A stretch of DNA of 64,000 bases, taken from Brevundimonas sp. UBA6550. Lineage in GTDB: Bacteria; Pseudomonadota; Alphaproteobacteria; Caulobacterales; Caulobacteraceae. The stretch lies in assembly GCF_002434505.1 (NCBI RefSeq), contig NZ_DJKE01000001.1:1-64000 (forward strand), given 5' to 3'. The position numbers and the translations under genes are program-made. How positions within the stretch are numbered: the stretch's first letter is position 1; each line of letters begins with the position of its first letter. The notes beneath the pieces were generated by a model that was not told the origin of the DNA, made no database searches, and worked only from the letters and a program-made list of their open reading frames with translations. Shown piece after piece: positions 34,718 through 45,536 of this stretch.

Positions 34718-36403
34718 TCACCCTGGCAGCCGTCGGCATTGGACGCTGCCAAGCACCGGCGACGCCAAACCCGCATTCCAGTTCCAGGGCGCAGCTCCGC
34801 CCTCCCGTCGTCGGCACATCGCTTGTTCATGCAGTTCGAACATGCCCGGAAGGAGCCGTTCGGATGCGCTCGGCGTCGTCTCGAACGTCATAAATCTTCG
34901 ACCTTCGCCATAGGATGGCCAGGTCACGCCGGCGGCCTGCCCCGGCGCGCCCGAGCGGGCGAACGTGGTCCAGTAGGCGACCATGGCGTCGGAGAGGGCC
35001 GTCTCCTGGGCCGTGTCGGGAATCTTGGGCCACAGCGGCGGCGTGCGGTTCAGTCGTCCGAACATGTAGGGCAGTTCGCTGGCGTGGAACCCATGCAGGC
35101 CCGCCGCATCGGCCGCCGGATAGCCGTGGTCGAAGTAGTAGAGGAAGGAGGGGCGGCCGAGCGCGGTCTGCGACCGGACAAGTCGTTCCGATGTCCAGCC
35201 GTAGAGGGCGTCGCGGGTCGTCGCCAGAATGCTCTCGGCCATGTCGGACGCGGGATAGAGGGCCAGGAAGGCCTCGGCCAGATCGCCGTAACGGTCGCGT
35301 ATGATCCGTTCGTACTCGGCAGGCCAGGACGGCGTCGGCGGGGCCAGCATCTTCAGCGAGCGGATTTCGCCGCTGTTGAACCCGGCCAGGATCGGGACCG
35401 GCGCCTGTTCGCCGTGATCGAAGACATCGACAAGCTGACGCGGCAGAATCTGGCCGTCCACGACGGCGAAGGGCGAGAAGCCCGCGAGCGCGGCGGCGTC
35501 GGTCAGGGTCTGGGCGTCCATGGACCGCAACACGCGGGCGCTGGGGGCCTGAAGGGTTCGGGCCAGACGCGCGCCCGCGTCCTCGGCCGACGGCGCGCCA
35601 TATCGGGCCGTCTTCAGCTCGGGCGTCGAGATCATATAGGCGCTCTGGGCGATGGCCTTGGCGAAGAGGCCGCGCGCGGGCGGTGACGCCATCAGATAGA
35701 CGACGCTGAGGCCGCCGGCGGATTCACCGGCGATGGTGACGTTCTGCGGGTCGCCGCCAAAGGCCGCGATGTTGCGCCGGACCCACCGCAGGGCCTCGAT
35801 CTGGTCCATCAGCCCATAGTTGCCGGACAACCCCTCGGGCGATTCCGCGCTGAGCGCCGGATGGGCCAGATAGCCCAGCACGCCGAGCCGATAGTTGATC
35901 GACACCACCACCACGCCTTCTGACGCCAGGCGCGCGCCGTCATACAGGGTCTCTCGACTGGACCCTGCGACCAGGGCGCCGCCGTGGATCCAGACGATGA
36001 CCGGCGCCTTTTGCGCATCGGCCGGCGCCCAGATGTTCAGCGTCAGGCAGTCCTCGTTGGTTCGGCCCAGGTCCGAGGAATAGATCGTCTGCACGCGCGG
36101 CGTCGGCTGGACGCAGGCCGGGCCGAAGTCGCTGGCGTCGCGCACGCCGTTCCAGCGCGGCGGGGCGACGGGCGGCCGCCATCGTCCCTGCCCGACCGGC
36201 GGCACGGCGTAGGGCACGCCCTTGAAGGCGCGAATTCCGTCCGCCGTGACGCCGGACAGGTCGCCGGCCGGGGATTGCACCACCGCGCGCTCTGGCGGGC
36301 TTGCGGCGAGCGGCGATGCGAACGCGCAAGGCGCGTAAAGACCGAGCGCGGCTGCCAGGCCGAGGGCGGCGCGTCGCGCCAGCGTTGCGATCCTGCGGCT
36401 CAT
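34718..36403 (-). CDS. Type-B carboxylesterase, secreted
   Basis: A 561-residue alpha/beta-hydrolase of the carboxylesterase family with a signal peptide (to about 30). The catalytic serine is 228 in GESAGG; the oxyanion region is WIHGGALVAGS; the His is in GFHASELPYMFG. It would hydrolyse carboxylic esters in the periplasm or outside. The ATG at 36403 has GGAGG upstream and overlaps the MFS stop by ATGA; the longer frame is the MFS region in another reading. The last roughly 28 residues (after EQAMCRRR) do not look like normal family sequence. It is the last gene of the operon. Confidence 0.9.
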   Translation of the reverse strand: MSRRIATLARRAALGLAAALGLYAPCAFASPLAASPPERAVVQSPAGDLSGVTADGIRAFKGVPYAVPPVGQGRWRPPVAPPRWNGVRDASDFGPACVQPTPRVQTIYSSDLGRTNEDCLTLNIWAPADAQKAPVIVWIHGGALVAGSSRETLYDGARLASEGVVVVSINYRLGVLGYLAHPALSAESPEGLSGNYGLMDQIEALRWVRRNIAAFGGDPQNVTIAGESAGGLSVVYLMASPPARGLFAKAIAQSAYMISTPELKTARYGAPSAEDAGARLARTLQAPSARVLRSMDAQTLTDAAALAGFSPFAVVDGQILPRQLVDVFDHGEQAPVPILAGFNSGEIRSLKMLAPPTPSWPAEYERIIRDRYGDLAEAFLALYPASDMAESILATTRDALYGWTSERLVRSQTALGRPSFLYYFDHGYPAADAAGLHGFHASELPYMFGRLNRTPPLWPKIPDTAQETALSDAMVAYWTTFARSGAPGQAAGVTWPSYGEGRRFMTFETTPSASERLLPGMFELHEQAMCRRREGGAAPWNWNAGLASPVLGSVQCRRLPG

Positions 36404-37725
36404 TGGGAAACCTCCGTGTGGGTGCGGCGGCCCAGCACACGCGCGAGCCAGAGGAACAGGCCGATAGCCAGAAGATAGAAGGGCACCAGCGTATAGAGCG
36501 CCATCTGCAACGAATGGTCCGGGTGGCTGGCGCGGAAAAAGTCGCTGGCCGCCCCGACATAGGTGGGCCCCAGGCCCAGGCCGATGAAGTTCATCACCAG
36601 CAGCAGAAGGGCGCCCGACATCACGCGCTGATTGGGCCGGACCTCGGCCTGGACCAGGGCGACGGACGACGACAGGTAGAAATAGTTCAGGAAGGTCGGT
36701 CCGGTCAGGAAGACCAGGGCCAGGGGCCAGGTCGGCGCCCAGACGAAGGCGCAATAGAAGGGAATGGCCAGGACCAGCGACAGGGCCGGCACGAGCCCGT
36801 AGGCGCGCTTTGACCGGCGGGTGAACCGATCGATGGCCCAGCCCGAACAGAAGATGCCCGCGCTCATCCCCACGCCCACGACCAGGGCGTACCAGACGGC
36901 CACGTCGGCCAGCGCCATGCCCTTTTCCCGCATCAGGAACAGGGTGGCGAAGTTGCCCAGCCCATAGGTGATGAACTGGGTCGCGCCGCTGCCGAAGGAG
37001 GCCAGGAGCAGGGCCGGGCTGGTGAAGAACATCTTCAGCGTCTGCAGGAAACCGGCCTTCTGCTGCACGGCGCCCACGGCCACACCGTCCAGCCCGCCGC
37101 GTCGGGGTTCGCGCACCACGAAGACCACCGCGATCGCCGCCACGATCCCGACCGCGCCCACCGCCAGGAAGGCGTCGCGCCAGCTGAAGGCGGCGGCGAT
37201 CGAGGCGCCGAAAGCGATGCCCAAGGCCGCGCCGATGGGCGGCCCCAGATTATAGAGACCCAGCGCCATCCCGCGCCGATGCGGCGGGAAATAGTCGGCG
37301 ATGATGGCGTAGGACGGCGGCACGCCGCCCGCCTCGCCGAACCCCACGGTCATGCGCGCCAGGGCCAGCTGGGTATAGGTTCGCGACAGGCCGCACGCCA
37401 CCGTCGCCGCGCTCCAGATGCCGCAGGCGATGGCCAGCACCCGCACGCGGTTGGTCCGGTCGGCCAGCCATCCGACCGGAATGGCGATGAAGCAGTAGAA
37501 CATCGCGAAATAGAGCCCGCCGAGCAGGCCCAGCTGACTGTCGGTGATCTGCAGACTGTCCTGAATCGGCTTGGCCAGGATGGACAGCAGCTGCCGGTCC
37601 AGGAAGTTCAGCACATAGATGAACCACAGCGCGCCCAAGGCGACCCAGGCCCGGGCGCCGACGCCCTGTCCCGGCGGCGCGGCCGTCATCGGCCCATCGG
37701 GAACGATCGCTTCGGGCTGGCTCAT
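36400..37725 (-). CDS. MFS transporter, spinster-like
   Basis: A 441-residue 12-helix major facilitator. The first helix WFIYVLNFLDRQLLSILAKP and the GWLADRTNRVRVLAIACGIWS loop are typical of the spinster-like MFS group that is common beside TonB receptors in sphingomonads and Caulobacterales. It probably moves the operon substrate or its cleavage product across the inner membrane. The ATG at 37725 has GAGG eight bases upstream. Its stop overlaps the esterase start. Confidence 0.9.
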   Translation of the reverse strand: MSQPEAIVPDGPMTAAPPGQGVGARAWVALGALWFIYVLNFLDRQLLSILAKPIQDSLQITDSQLGLLGGLYFAMFYCFIAIPVGWLADRTNRVRVLAIACGIWSAATVACGLSRTYTQLALARMTVGFGEAGGVPPSYAIIADYFPPHRRGMALGLYNLGPPIGAALGIAFGASIAAAFSWRDAFLAVGAVGIVAAIAVVFVVREPRRGGLDGVAVGAVQQKAGFLQTLKMFFTSPALLLASFGSGATQFITYGLGNFATLFLMREKGMALADVAVWYALVVGVGMSAGIFCSGWAIDRFTRRSKRAYGLVPALSLVLAIPFYCAFVWAPTWPLALVFLTGPTFLNYFYLSSSVALVQAEVRPNQRVMSGALLLLVMNFIGLGLGPTYVGAASDFFRASHPDHSLQMALYTLVPFYLLAIGLFLWLARVLGRRTHTEVSQ

Positions 37726-37760
37726 AGTCGTTTCCTCGTGATGCGGACCTGATGGCCCGT

Positions 37761-39011
37761 CTATTTTTCGGGGTGGGTCAGCGCCTGGTAGACGAAGGTG
37801 CGCGCCCGGTTTCGGAACTCGCTGCTGACGGGGTCCGCCATGCGCTGGATCATGCCGACGAAGACGATGTCGTTCTCCGGGTCGATCCAGAACCAGGTCC
37901 CGCCGCCGCCGCCCCAGCTCAGCGTGCCGCGCCCCTCGACCATGCCGATCCGGCGCGGATCCAGGGCCACGGCGAAATCCAGGCCGAATCCGAAGGCGGG
38001 ATTGAAGGGCAGCAGCCGCAGCGGATTGGAGACGGCCAGAACCGCATCCGGCACGACGTTGGTCGACATCAGGGCGACGGACACGGGCGACAGCACGCGC
38101 ACCCCGTCCAGTTCGCCGCCGTTCAGGATCATCTGGCAGAAGCGGGCGTAGTCCGCGGCGGTGGACACCAGCCCCCCGCCCCCGCCCTCGAACCGTGGAG
38201 CCCGGGTGAAGTCGTTGATCGGCATGTCGAAGGCTTCGGTCGCAGGCTTCAGCCCCCCTGCCCCGTCGTCGCAGTACATGGCCGCCAGCCGATGCGCATT
38301 GTCCGGCCGCGTCTGGAACCCGGTGTCCGCCATGCCAAGCGGGCCGAAGATGCGGTTCTGCAGAAAACCGCCGAAACTCTGGCCCGACAGCCGCTGGACG
38401 ATCAGCCCCTGCAGGTCGGCGGCGATGGAATAGAACCACTCGGTCCCCGGCTGGAACATCAGGGGCAGGTCGGCGACGCGCTGGACCATCTGCTCCAGAC
38501 TGTCGGCGCGCAGTACGCCCGCCTCGCGATAGGCGCGCTCCACCGGGTGGATGTCGAACAGTCCGTAGCCGAAGCCCGCCGTATGGCTGAGCAGTTCGCG
38601 CATGGTGGGCGGGCGGTGGACGGGCGTCGTCTGGATCGCGCCGCTGGCGTCGCGCCCGGCGAAGACCTTCAGATCGGCCAGTTCGGGCAGGAAGCGCGTC
38701 ACCGGATCGTCCAGGCTCCAGCGCCCCTCCTCGAACAGGATCATCAAGGCCACGCCCGCGACCGGCTTGGTCATGGAGTAGATGCGAAAGACGGCGTCGC
38801 GCCCCAACGGCGCCTCAGCTGTCAGATCGGCCTTGCCATGGGTGTCGAAGGCCACGATCTGGCCGTGCCGCATCAACAGGGTGGCGGCGCCCGCCACATG
38901 ACCTGCCTCGACCATTCCGGCCGTATAGGCGTCCAGACGCCCCAGCCGTTCGGGATCGAAGCCGACCGCCTCCGGGCTGGAGGCGAAGGCCAGGCCGCCT
39001 GCGTCAGCCAT
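37761..39011 (-). CDS. Serine hydrolase of the beta-lactamase/class C family
   Basis: A 416-residue protein with the S-x-x-K nucleophile motif SMTK (Ser79, Lys82), a Y-S segment near WFYSIAADLQG and a WGGGGGTWFWIDP box near the C-terminus. These are typical of EstB-like esterases and not of true beta-lactamases. No signal peptide is seen, so it is probably a cytoplasmic esterase. It overlaps the TetR gene by eight bases and lies 35 bases before the MFS gene. Context suggests intracellular ester cleavage. Confidence 0.88.
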   Translation of the reverse strand: MADAGGLAFASSPEAVGFDPERLGRLDAYTAGMVEAGHVAGAATLLMRHGQIVAFDTHGKADLTAEAPLGRDAVFRIYSMTKPVAGVALMILFEEGRWSLDDPVTRFLPELADLKVFAGRDASGAIQTTPVHRPPTMRELLSHTAGFGYGLFDIHPVERAYREAGVLRADSLEQMVQRVADLPLMFQPGTEWFYSIAADLQGLIVQRLSGQSFGGFLQNRIFGPLGMADTGFQTRPDNAHRLAAMYCDDGAGGLKPATEAFDMPINDFTRAPRFEGGGGGLVSTAADYARFCQMILNGGELDGVRVLSPVSVALMSTNVVPDAVLAVSNPLRLLPFNPAFGFGLDFAVALDPRRIGMVEGRGTLSWGGGGGTWFWIDPENDIVFVGMIQRMADPVSSEFRNRARTFVYQALTHPEK

Positions 39012-39705
39012 GCCCCGGTCCTTCTCTCGCGTCCGCCCGGCTGCGGCAGATGCCGATGAAGCCGTGCGCCATGAACTCGGCCATGCGCGCCTTGACCGCC
39101 TCGAAGTCGTCGGATCGGCACAGGCCGTCCGACAGCCGGTCGATCCGCCCGGTGCGCGCCAGGGTCAGGGTCAGGGCGCCCGAAACGAAATGATAGCCCC
39201 AGAAGACGTCCTCGTCCGATGCGTCGGGCATGGCCTTCTTGAGCAGGCCGATCAGGCGAAGCACCACCGGGTCGTACAGCCGGTCCATGATCTCGGCGCC
39301 CCAGGCCGGCGTGTTGTTGATCTGGGCGCTGAGCGAACCGAAGTTGCGCCACCCCTCCCCGCCGGTCGAATAGGTGTCCAGGTCGGTGTCCAGGAACGCC
39401 CGCAGCGCGCCCTCCACCGTCGGCCTGCCGTCCACCGACCGTTCATAGGCGTCCAGCGCCTCCATGCGGCGGCCGCTGGTCACCGGCGCCCGGCGCGCCA
39501 GAACCTTGTCGAACACGTCCTGCTTGTCGGTGAAATAGTAGTGGACCAGCGACTTATGGACCCCGACCTTGTCGGCGATGTCCTTGATGGTGACGGCGGA
39601 AAACCCGTTCTGCGAAAACAGGGCCTCGGCCGCGTCCAGCAGTTGCTCCAGGGTTTCGGCGCGTTGCTCGGCCTTGCTGCGCGGCTTGCGGGGCGACTTG
39701 GACAT
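39004..39705 (-). CDS. TetR/AcrR-family regulator
   Basis: A 233-residue regulator. The N-terminal helix-turn-helix (about 12-58) includes LLDAAEALFSQNGFSAVTI and VHKSLVHYYFTDKQDVF. The rest is an effector-binding domain. I chose the ATG at 39705, with GAGG at good spacing; the ATG at 39777 would add 24 unlikely residues. It sits inside the operon it probably controls, and an inverted repeat at 43689-43721 is a candidate operator. The effector may be the acyl-CoA made by the adjacent ligase, as in FadR/PsrA-like TetR proteins; this is inference. Confidence 0.88.
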   Translation of the reverse strand: MSKSPRKPRSKAEQRAETLEQLLDAAEALFSQNGFSAVTIKDIADKVGVHKSLVHYYFTDKQDVFDKVLARRAPVTSGRRMEALDAYERSVDGRPTVEGALRAFLDTDLDTYSTGGEGWRNFGSLSAQINNTPAWGAEIMDRLYDPVVLRLIGLLKKAMPDASDEDVFWGYHFVSGALTLTLARTGRIDRLSDGLCRSDDFEAVKARMAEFMAHGFIGICRSRADAREGPGHG

Positions 39706-39778
39706 GACCAGAACCTCAAGACGGTCCGGCGCGGTCCCTGGACGACGCACCGGCTCCATGACGGAAACGTCGCCCATC

Positions 39779-41344
<1,566 letters not shown>

Positions 41345-41440
41345 GGGTTGGAAGGCGGCAGGCGGCATACGCGACGGGATTCCGAGAGGTCAGGCAGGGC
41401 GGCGGGACGACGACGTGCGCCGCCCGCCTCGGCGCAGGGA

Positions 41441-43615
41441 TCAGAAGGTGCGGGTCAGGTTGATCCCGTACTGCCGGGGCGGCCCGGCGTAGCGGAGCCC
41501 GGAGTTGATGGCGGCGATACAGGTCTCGTCCGTGGCGTTCAGCGCATAGACCGCCCACGTCCAGGGGCCGGTGTTCAGCCGAACCGAGGCGTTGACGATA
41601 TCGCGCGCGCCCAGCCGGTCGCCCAGCGCCGCATTGTTGAAGATCGTGGTCCAGCTTTCGCCGATATGGGCGTAGTCCACTCGCGGCGTCAGCGTCATGT
41701 TCGACCCCAGCGGGAAGGCGTATTCGATCCCCGCGTTGAAGGTGAACTCCGGCGCATAGCTCTTGGTGTTGCCCGCGATGTTGACGCAGTTGGCGCTGGC
41801 CGGCCCCGTCGACGGATCGCACAGGCCCGTGCGTCCCAGGCGCGGATCGGCCCCGAAGAAGTCGCCCATTTCCGAGTTGGACACCGATCCGGCGACGTCG
41901 AACGACAGCGGGCCGAACCGTCCTTGAGCAGAGGCTTCCAGCCCCATGATCTTGGTGTCGCCCTGGACGTTCTGGATACGGCTGATCTGGGGATACTGCG
42001 GGTCGCCGATGTTGACCTGGTAGTCCTGATAGACGGTGTAATAGGCGCCGATCTGGCTGCGCAACCGGCCGTCCAGCATCGTCGACTTCCACCCCAGCTC
42101 GTAATCGACCAGGTCTTCGGCGCCGAAGGTCTGGGCCGGACGGTACAGGTTCGGCGCGTTCAGACCGCCCATCTTGTGGCCCGTCGCCACGAAGCCATAA
42201 ACGAAGTTGGCGTCGTCCAGCTTCCAGTTCAGCGTGACCTTGCCGGTCACCTTGTCGTCCTTGACCTTGTCGTCCTGGAACAGAACGATCCCGAACTGCG
42301 GATAGGTCGTATAGACGTCGTCGTTGGTCGATACGGAATGGGCGTAGCGCGCGCCCACCTGCAACTGCAGCCGGTCGGTGATGTCATAGCTGACCTGACC
42401 GAAGACGGCGGCGGTTTCCTTGGGCGTGTCGCCCCACAGATAGATGTCCAGGACGTTTTCCGGGAAACCGATCCGGTATTCGGCGGTGGGGAAGGCCTTG
42501 GCCGGGAAACGGGCCATATCGTACTGATAATAGAGGCCCAGCAGCCATGTCAGGCGCTGCTGATCCGGCGAGATCAGGTTGAACTCTTGCGACCAGACCT
42601 CCTCGTCCAGCTGATCGACGAAAGTGTTGTTCAACGCCGATGTGCCGTCCAGATCGGTGGCGAAGCGCGAGCGGCCAGCCTGATAGCCGGTGATCGACTT
42701 CAACGTCATGCCGCTGTCGAACACATAGCTGACGTTCAGCGACGAGCGCACGAACTCGTCATGCGCCTCGTTCGGACCGTTCGAGGTGATGTGGAACGGA
42801 TCGTTGGTCGCTAGCGCCGGATCGGCCGGATAGCCGCCAAGATCGATGTTGTTGTAATCGGTCTTCCACAACACCTTCAGCGCGTCGGTCGGCTGCCACA
42901 ACAGGCTGGCGCGCACGCTGTTGGAATCCACCACGCCGGGATGCCCGCGATAGGGTCCGGCGATGGTGTAGAAGCTGTCGCGCGTCTCGTGATTGAAGGC
43001 CAGGCGCGCCGCCAGGGTCTCGGTGAGCGGCAGGTTGATCGCGCCTTGCAGCTTGATGTCGTTATAGTTTCCGGCCTGGCCGAAGACATAGCCGTTGATG
43101 CCCGAGAAGTCGGGATTGCGCGCGGTGATGAAGACGGCGCCGCCGGTCGCATTGGCCCCCGCAAAGGTGCCCTGCGGCCCCCGCAGCAGCTCCAGGCTGC
43201 CGATGTCGTAATAGGGTTCGGTCTGGAAATAGGCCGGAAACGCCGCCACGCCGTCGCGATAGGTGATGACGCCCACGCCTACGGCGGTCGTCGCCTCGGA
43301 CTTGCCGATGCCGCGCACATTGAAGAAATTGCCCTGGCCGAAGTTCTGGACCGTGGTGGAGGGCGCCGCGAACTGCAGTTGATCCAGGGACAGCACGCCC
43401 TTGGCGGCCAGGTCTTCCCCGCTCAGCACCGTGGCGGCGACGGCCGTCGTCTGAAGATTGCTGGTGCGGCGTTCGGCGGTGACGACCACGTCGCCCAGGA
43501 CGGCGGCCTGATCCTTGTCCGCCTTGGTTTCAGCAGGGTCGGCCTCTTGGGCCTGCGCCGCTCCGTTCCACAGCAGCGCGACGGCGGACGCCGTAATCCA
43601 GAGCCTGCGGCCCAT
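41441..43615 (-). CDS. TonB-dependent outer-membrane receptor
   Basis: A 724-residue receptor with signal peptide (to about 22, AQAQ), a TonB-box-like VVVTAERR segment, plug domain (about 45-155, ending LRGPQGTFAGANATGGAVFI) and a 22-strand barrel ending in ...INLTRTF. No STN domain, so it transports but does not signal to an anti-sigma factor. I chose the ATG at 43615, which has GGAAGG upstream. It is first of the six-gene leftward operon and presumably imports the ester substrate. Confidence 0.92.
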   Translation of the reverse strand: MGRRLWITASAVALLWNGAAQAQEADPAETKADKDQAAVLGDVVVTAERRTSNLQTTAVAATVLSGEDLAAKGVLSLDQLQFAAPSTTVQNFGQGNFFNVRGIGKSEATTAVGVGVITYRDGVAAFPAYFQTEPYYDIGSLELLRGPQGTFAGANATGGAVFITARNPDFSGINGYVFGQAGNYNDIKLQGAINLPLTETLAARLAFNHETRDSFYTIAGPYRGHPGVVDSNSVRASLLWQPTDALKVLWKTDYNNIDLGGYPADPALATNDPFHITSNGPNEAHDEFVRSSLNVSYVFDSGMTLKSITGYQAGRSRFATDLDGTSALNNTFVDQLDEEVWSQEFNLISPDQQRLTWLLGLYYQYDMARFPAKAFPTAEYRIGFPENVLDIYLWGDTPKETAAVFGQVSYDITDRLQLQVGARYAHSVSTNDDVYTTYPQFGIVLFQDDKVKDDKVTGKVTLNWKLDDANFVYGFVATGHKMGGLNAPNLYRPAQTFGAEDLVDYELGWKSTMLDGRLRSQIGAYYTVYQDYQVNIGDPQYPQISRIQNVQGDTKIMGLEASAQGRFGPLSFDVAGSVSNSEMGDFFGADPRLGRTGLCDPSTGPASANCVNIAGNTKSYAPEFTFNAGIEYAFPLGSNMTLTPRVDYAHIGESWTTIFNNAALGDRLGARDIVNASVRLNTGPWTWAVYALNATDETCIAAINSGLRYAGPPRQYGINLTRTF

Positions 43616-43793
43616 GATCGATCCTTCCCGATGTTTCCTCGGCGCTCTTCGTCGCCATGCCCCGACGTTCACACCGATCGCGCGGCTTGTCAACTTCACT
43701 AGTCGGCGGGTGAATATTGACCTTTCGCCCAATGCCGGGTCAGGATGCGATCAACATCGGCGCTCGTCCGGTGATCGTCTCTGGAGGAAGACC
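43616..43793. promoter_or_regulatory. Divergent promoter with operator-like inverted repeat
   Basis: Between the receptor and the SDR gene lies GTCAACTTCAC (43689-43699) and GTGAATATTGAC (43710-43721). These form two matched pairs, GTCAA/TTGAC and TTCAC/GTGAA, around a ten-base spacer. The repeat spans an AT-rich promoter stretch, and TTGAC of the right arm could be a rightward -35. It is the best candidate operator for the TetR protein of the operon. Confidence 0.5.
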
Positions 43794-44672
43794 ATGACTA
43801 TCGACCTGAGCGGCGGCACGGCCATCGTCACCGGCGCCGGCGGCGGCCTGGGTCGCAGCCACGCCCTGGCCCTGGCCCGCTACGGCGCCAAGGTGGTGGT
43901 CAACGATCTGTCGCCGGATGGCGCTCACGCCGTGGTCGAGGAGATCATTCGGCTTGGCGGCGAGGCCCTGCCCCACGTTTGCAGCGTGACCGATCGCACC
44001 GCCGTCCAGTCGATGATCGCCTCGACCGTCGATCACTGGGGCGCGGTCGATATTCTGGTGAACAACGCCGGCATCCTGCGCGACAAGACCTTCGCCAAGA
44101 TGGACCTGGACGACTTCGCCGCCGTCGTCGACGTCCACCTGATGGGATCGGTCAACGTCACCAAGGCGGCGTGGCCCCACATGCGCGAGCGGAACTACGG
44201 CCGGGTGATCTTCACCACCTCGTCTTCAGGTCTGTACGGCAACTTCGGCCAGGCCAACTACGGGGCGGCCAAGATGGCGCTGGTCGGGCTGATGCAGACC
44301 CTGGCGCTGGAGGGCGAGCGTCACGGCATCCGCGTCAACTGCCTGGCGCCCAGCGCCGCGACCCAGATGACCGAAAACCTCTATTCGGCCGAGGACCTCA
44401 AGGGCCTGTCGTCCGACCTGGTCAGCCCGGGCGTAGTCGCGCTGGCCGCCGCCGACGCCCCCACACGCATGATCCTTCTGGCCGGCGCCGGCGCCTTCGA
44501 ACAGGCCAATATCACCATGACCCGCGGCGTGCACATCGGCGCAGCCCCCGACGCCGCCGAACGGATCCAGGCCTCCTGGCCCCGCATCACCGACCGCACC
44601 GACGAACACGTCCCCGCCTCTGGCGCCGTGCAATACAATCATGAGGTCAATCACCCTGACCGCACGGTTTGA
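43794..44672 (+). CDS. SDR-family dehydrogenase, HSD17B4-like
   Basis: A 292-residue classical SDR with TGAGGGLGRSHALALA, VNNAGILRDKTFAKM, SSSGLYGNFGQANYGAAK (Ser, Tyr, Lys) and NCLAPSAATQMTE. This sequence is typical of the (3R)-hydroxyacyl-CoA dehydrogenase domain of peroxisomal multifunctional enzyme type 2 and of bacterial relatives. A CTGGAGGAAG ribosome site precedes ATG 43794. Divergent from the receptor operon and probably co-regulated, it may carry out the oxidation step after CoA activation. Confidence 0.9.
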   Translation: MTIDLSGGTAIVTGAGGGLGRSHALALARYGAKVVVNDLSPDGAHAVVEEIIRLGGEALPHVCSVTDRTAVQSMIASTVDHWGAVDILVNNAGILRDKTFAKMDLDDFAAVVDVHLMGSVNVTKAAWPHMRERNYGRVIFTTSSSGLYGNFGQANYGAAKMALVGLMQTLALEGERHGIRVNCLAPSAATQMTENLYSAEDLKGLSSDLVSPGVVALAAADAPTRMILLAGAGAFEQANITMTRGVHIGAAPDAAERIQASWPRITDRTDEHVPASGAVQYNHEVNHPDRTV

Positions 44673-45002
44673 CACACGAGGTCGCACCCCGTGCGCCAAA
44701 GGCGAGAACGGCTTGATCGACGCCAGACTCCTATCCGACAAGCGCCAGAGATCGCCAATCAACGCCCCCTGATCCCAACCTGGAATTCAGAGCGCCGCCG
44801 ATCGTGCGAGCAAATCAGCAGGTCCTTACCCCGGGGGGACAACGTCTAGCGGGCTCTTATTGCTCAGGCCCTCGCTCCCCGTCAGCCGGACGGCATGAAC
44901 TCGCGGCGGACGGTTCGAACCCTTCGCGCCCACCGTCGTGCGTTCGTCGTCATCGCGGTGTCGTGGTTCCACGGTAGCGCTCCGGCTCATGTGTGCGAGA
45001 TC
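44673..45002. other. Gap before the ECF sigma gene
   Basis: 330 bases without a supported gene. A frame beginning at 44895 continues into the sigma gene but its first 36 residues are basic and unlike the family, so I treat them as non-coding. The stretch CCCCGGGGGG near 44830 is GC-rich. No promoter of the classic type was recognised. Confidence 0.3.
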
Positions 45003-45536
45003 ATGCCTCTAACCTCCTCGATCGACGACATCGCCGCCTCATTGTCGCGGTTCGTCGGCCGGCGACTGAGCGACCGTGCGCTGCGTGAAGACATGGTGCA
45101 GGAGACCCTTGCACGCCTGCTGGCCTACAGCCGTCTTCACGAGGTCAAGGACGCCGCCGCTCTCGCGCGGCGGATCGCCATGAACCTGATCACCGACCAT
45201 TTCCGCGACCGGATACGACACCCCACGGACAACCTGTCAGAGGAAGTGCCTACGTCCGCCGCGAACGCCGAGGAGATCGTCATGCACCGCGAGCGCGTAC
45301 GGGCCTTCGGACAGGTGCTGGAAACCATGCCGCCGCTGCGTCGGGAGGTCTTCACCCGATTGCGTCTGCACGGCGAGACGCCGAGGGAAATCTCCGCCGC
45401 GCTGAACCTGAGCGAGGCGGCCGTGGAGAAACACCTGACCCGCGCGCTGGAACAGCTTCATCGCGAAGTCGGCAGAGCCGAACGACCGCGCCCTGCCTCG
45501 AGGTCGGCCTCGGCCATGGAAGGAGGGACGCGGTGA
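45003..45536 (+). CDS. FecI-like ECF sigma factor
   Basis: A 177-residue sigma-70 factor of the extracytoplasmic type. Region 2 spans about 20-90 ([31 protein letters not shown]) and region 4 spans about 105-160 ([42 protein letters not shown]). These are FecI-type signatures. The ATG at 45003 was chosen over 44895 because family members begin close to region 2. It overlaps the FecR gene by GTGA, giving a coupled sigma/anti-sigma pair. It would transcribe the downstream receptor. Confidence 0.9.
   Translation: MPLTSSIDDIAASLSRFVGRRLSDRALREDMVQETLARLLAYSRLHEVKDAAALARRIAMNLITDHFRDRIRHPTDNLSEEVPTSAANAEEIVMHRERVRAFGQVLETMPPLRREVFTRLRLHGETPREISAALNLSEAAVEKHLTRALEQLHREVGRAERPRPASRSASAMEGGTR

Noticed and set aside
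37761..39011. Beta-lactamase (antibiotic resistance)
   Set aside because: The SxxK and C-terminal boxes fit EstB-type esterases, there is no signal peptide, and the operon is catabolic.
44895..45002. N-terminal extension of the ECF sigma factor
   Set aside because: The extra 36 residues are arginine-rich, unlike the family, and have no ribosome site; the ATG at 45003 fits the usual length.
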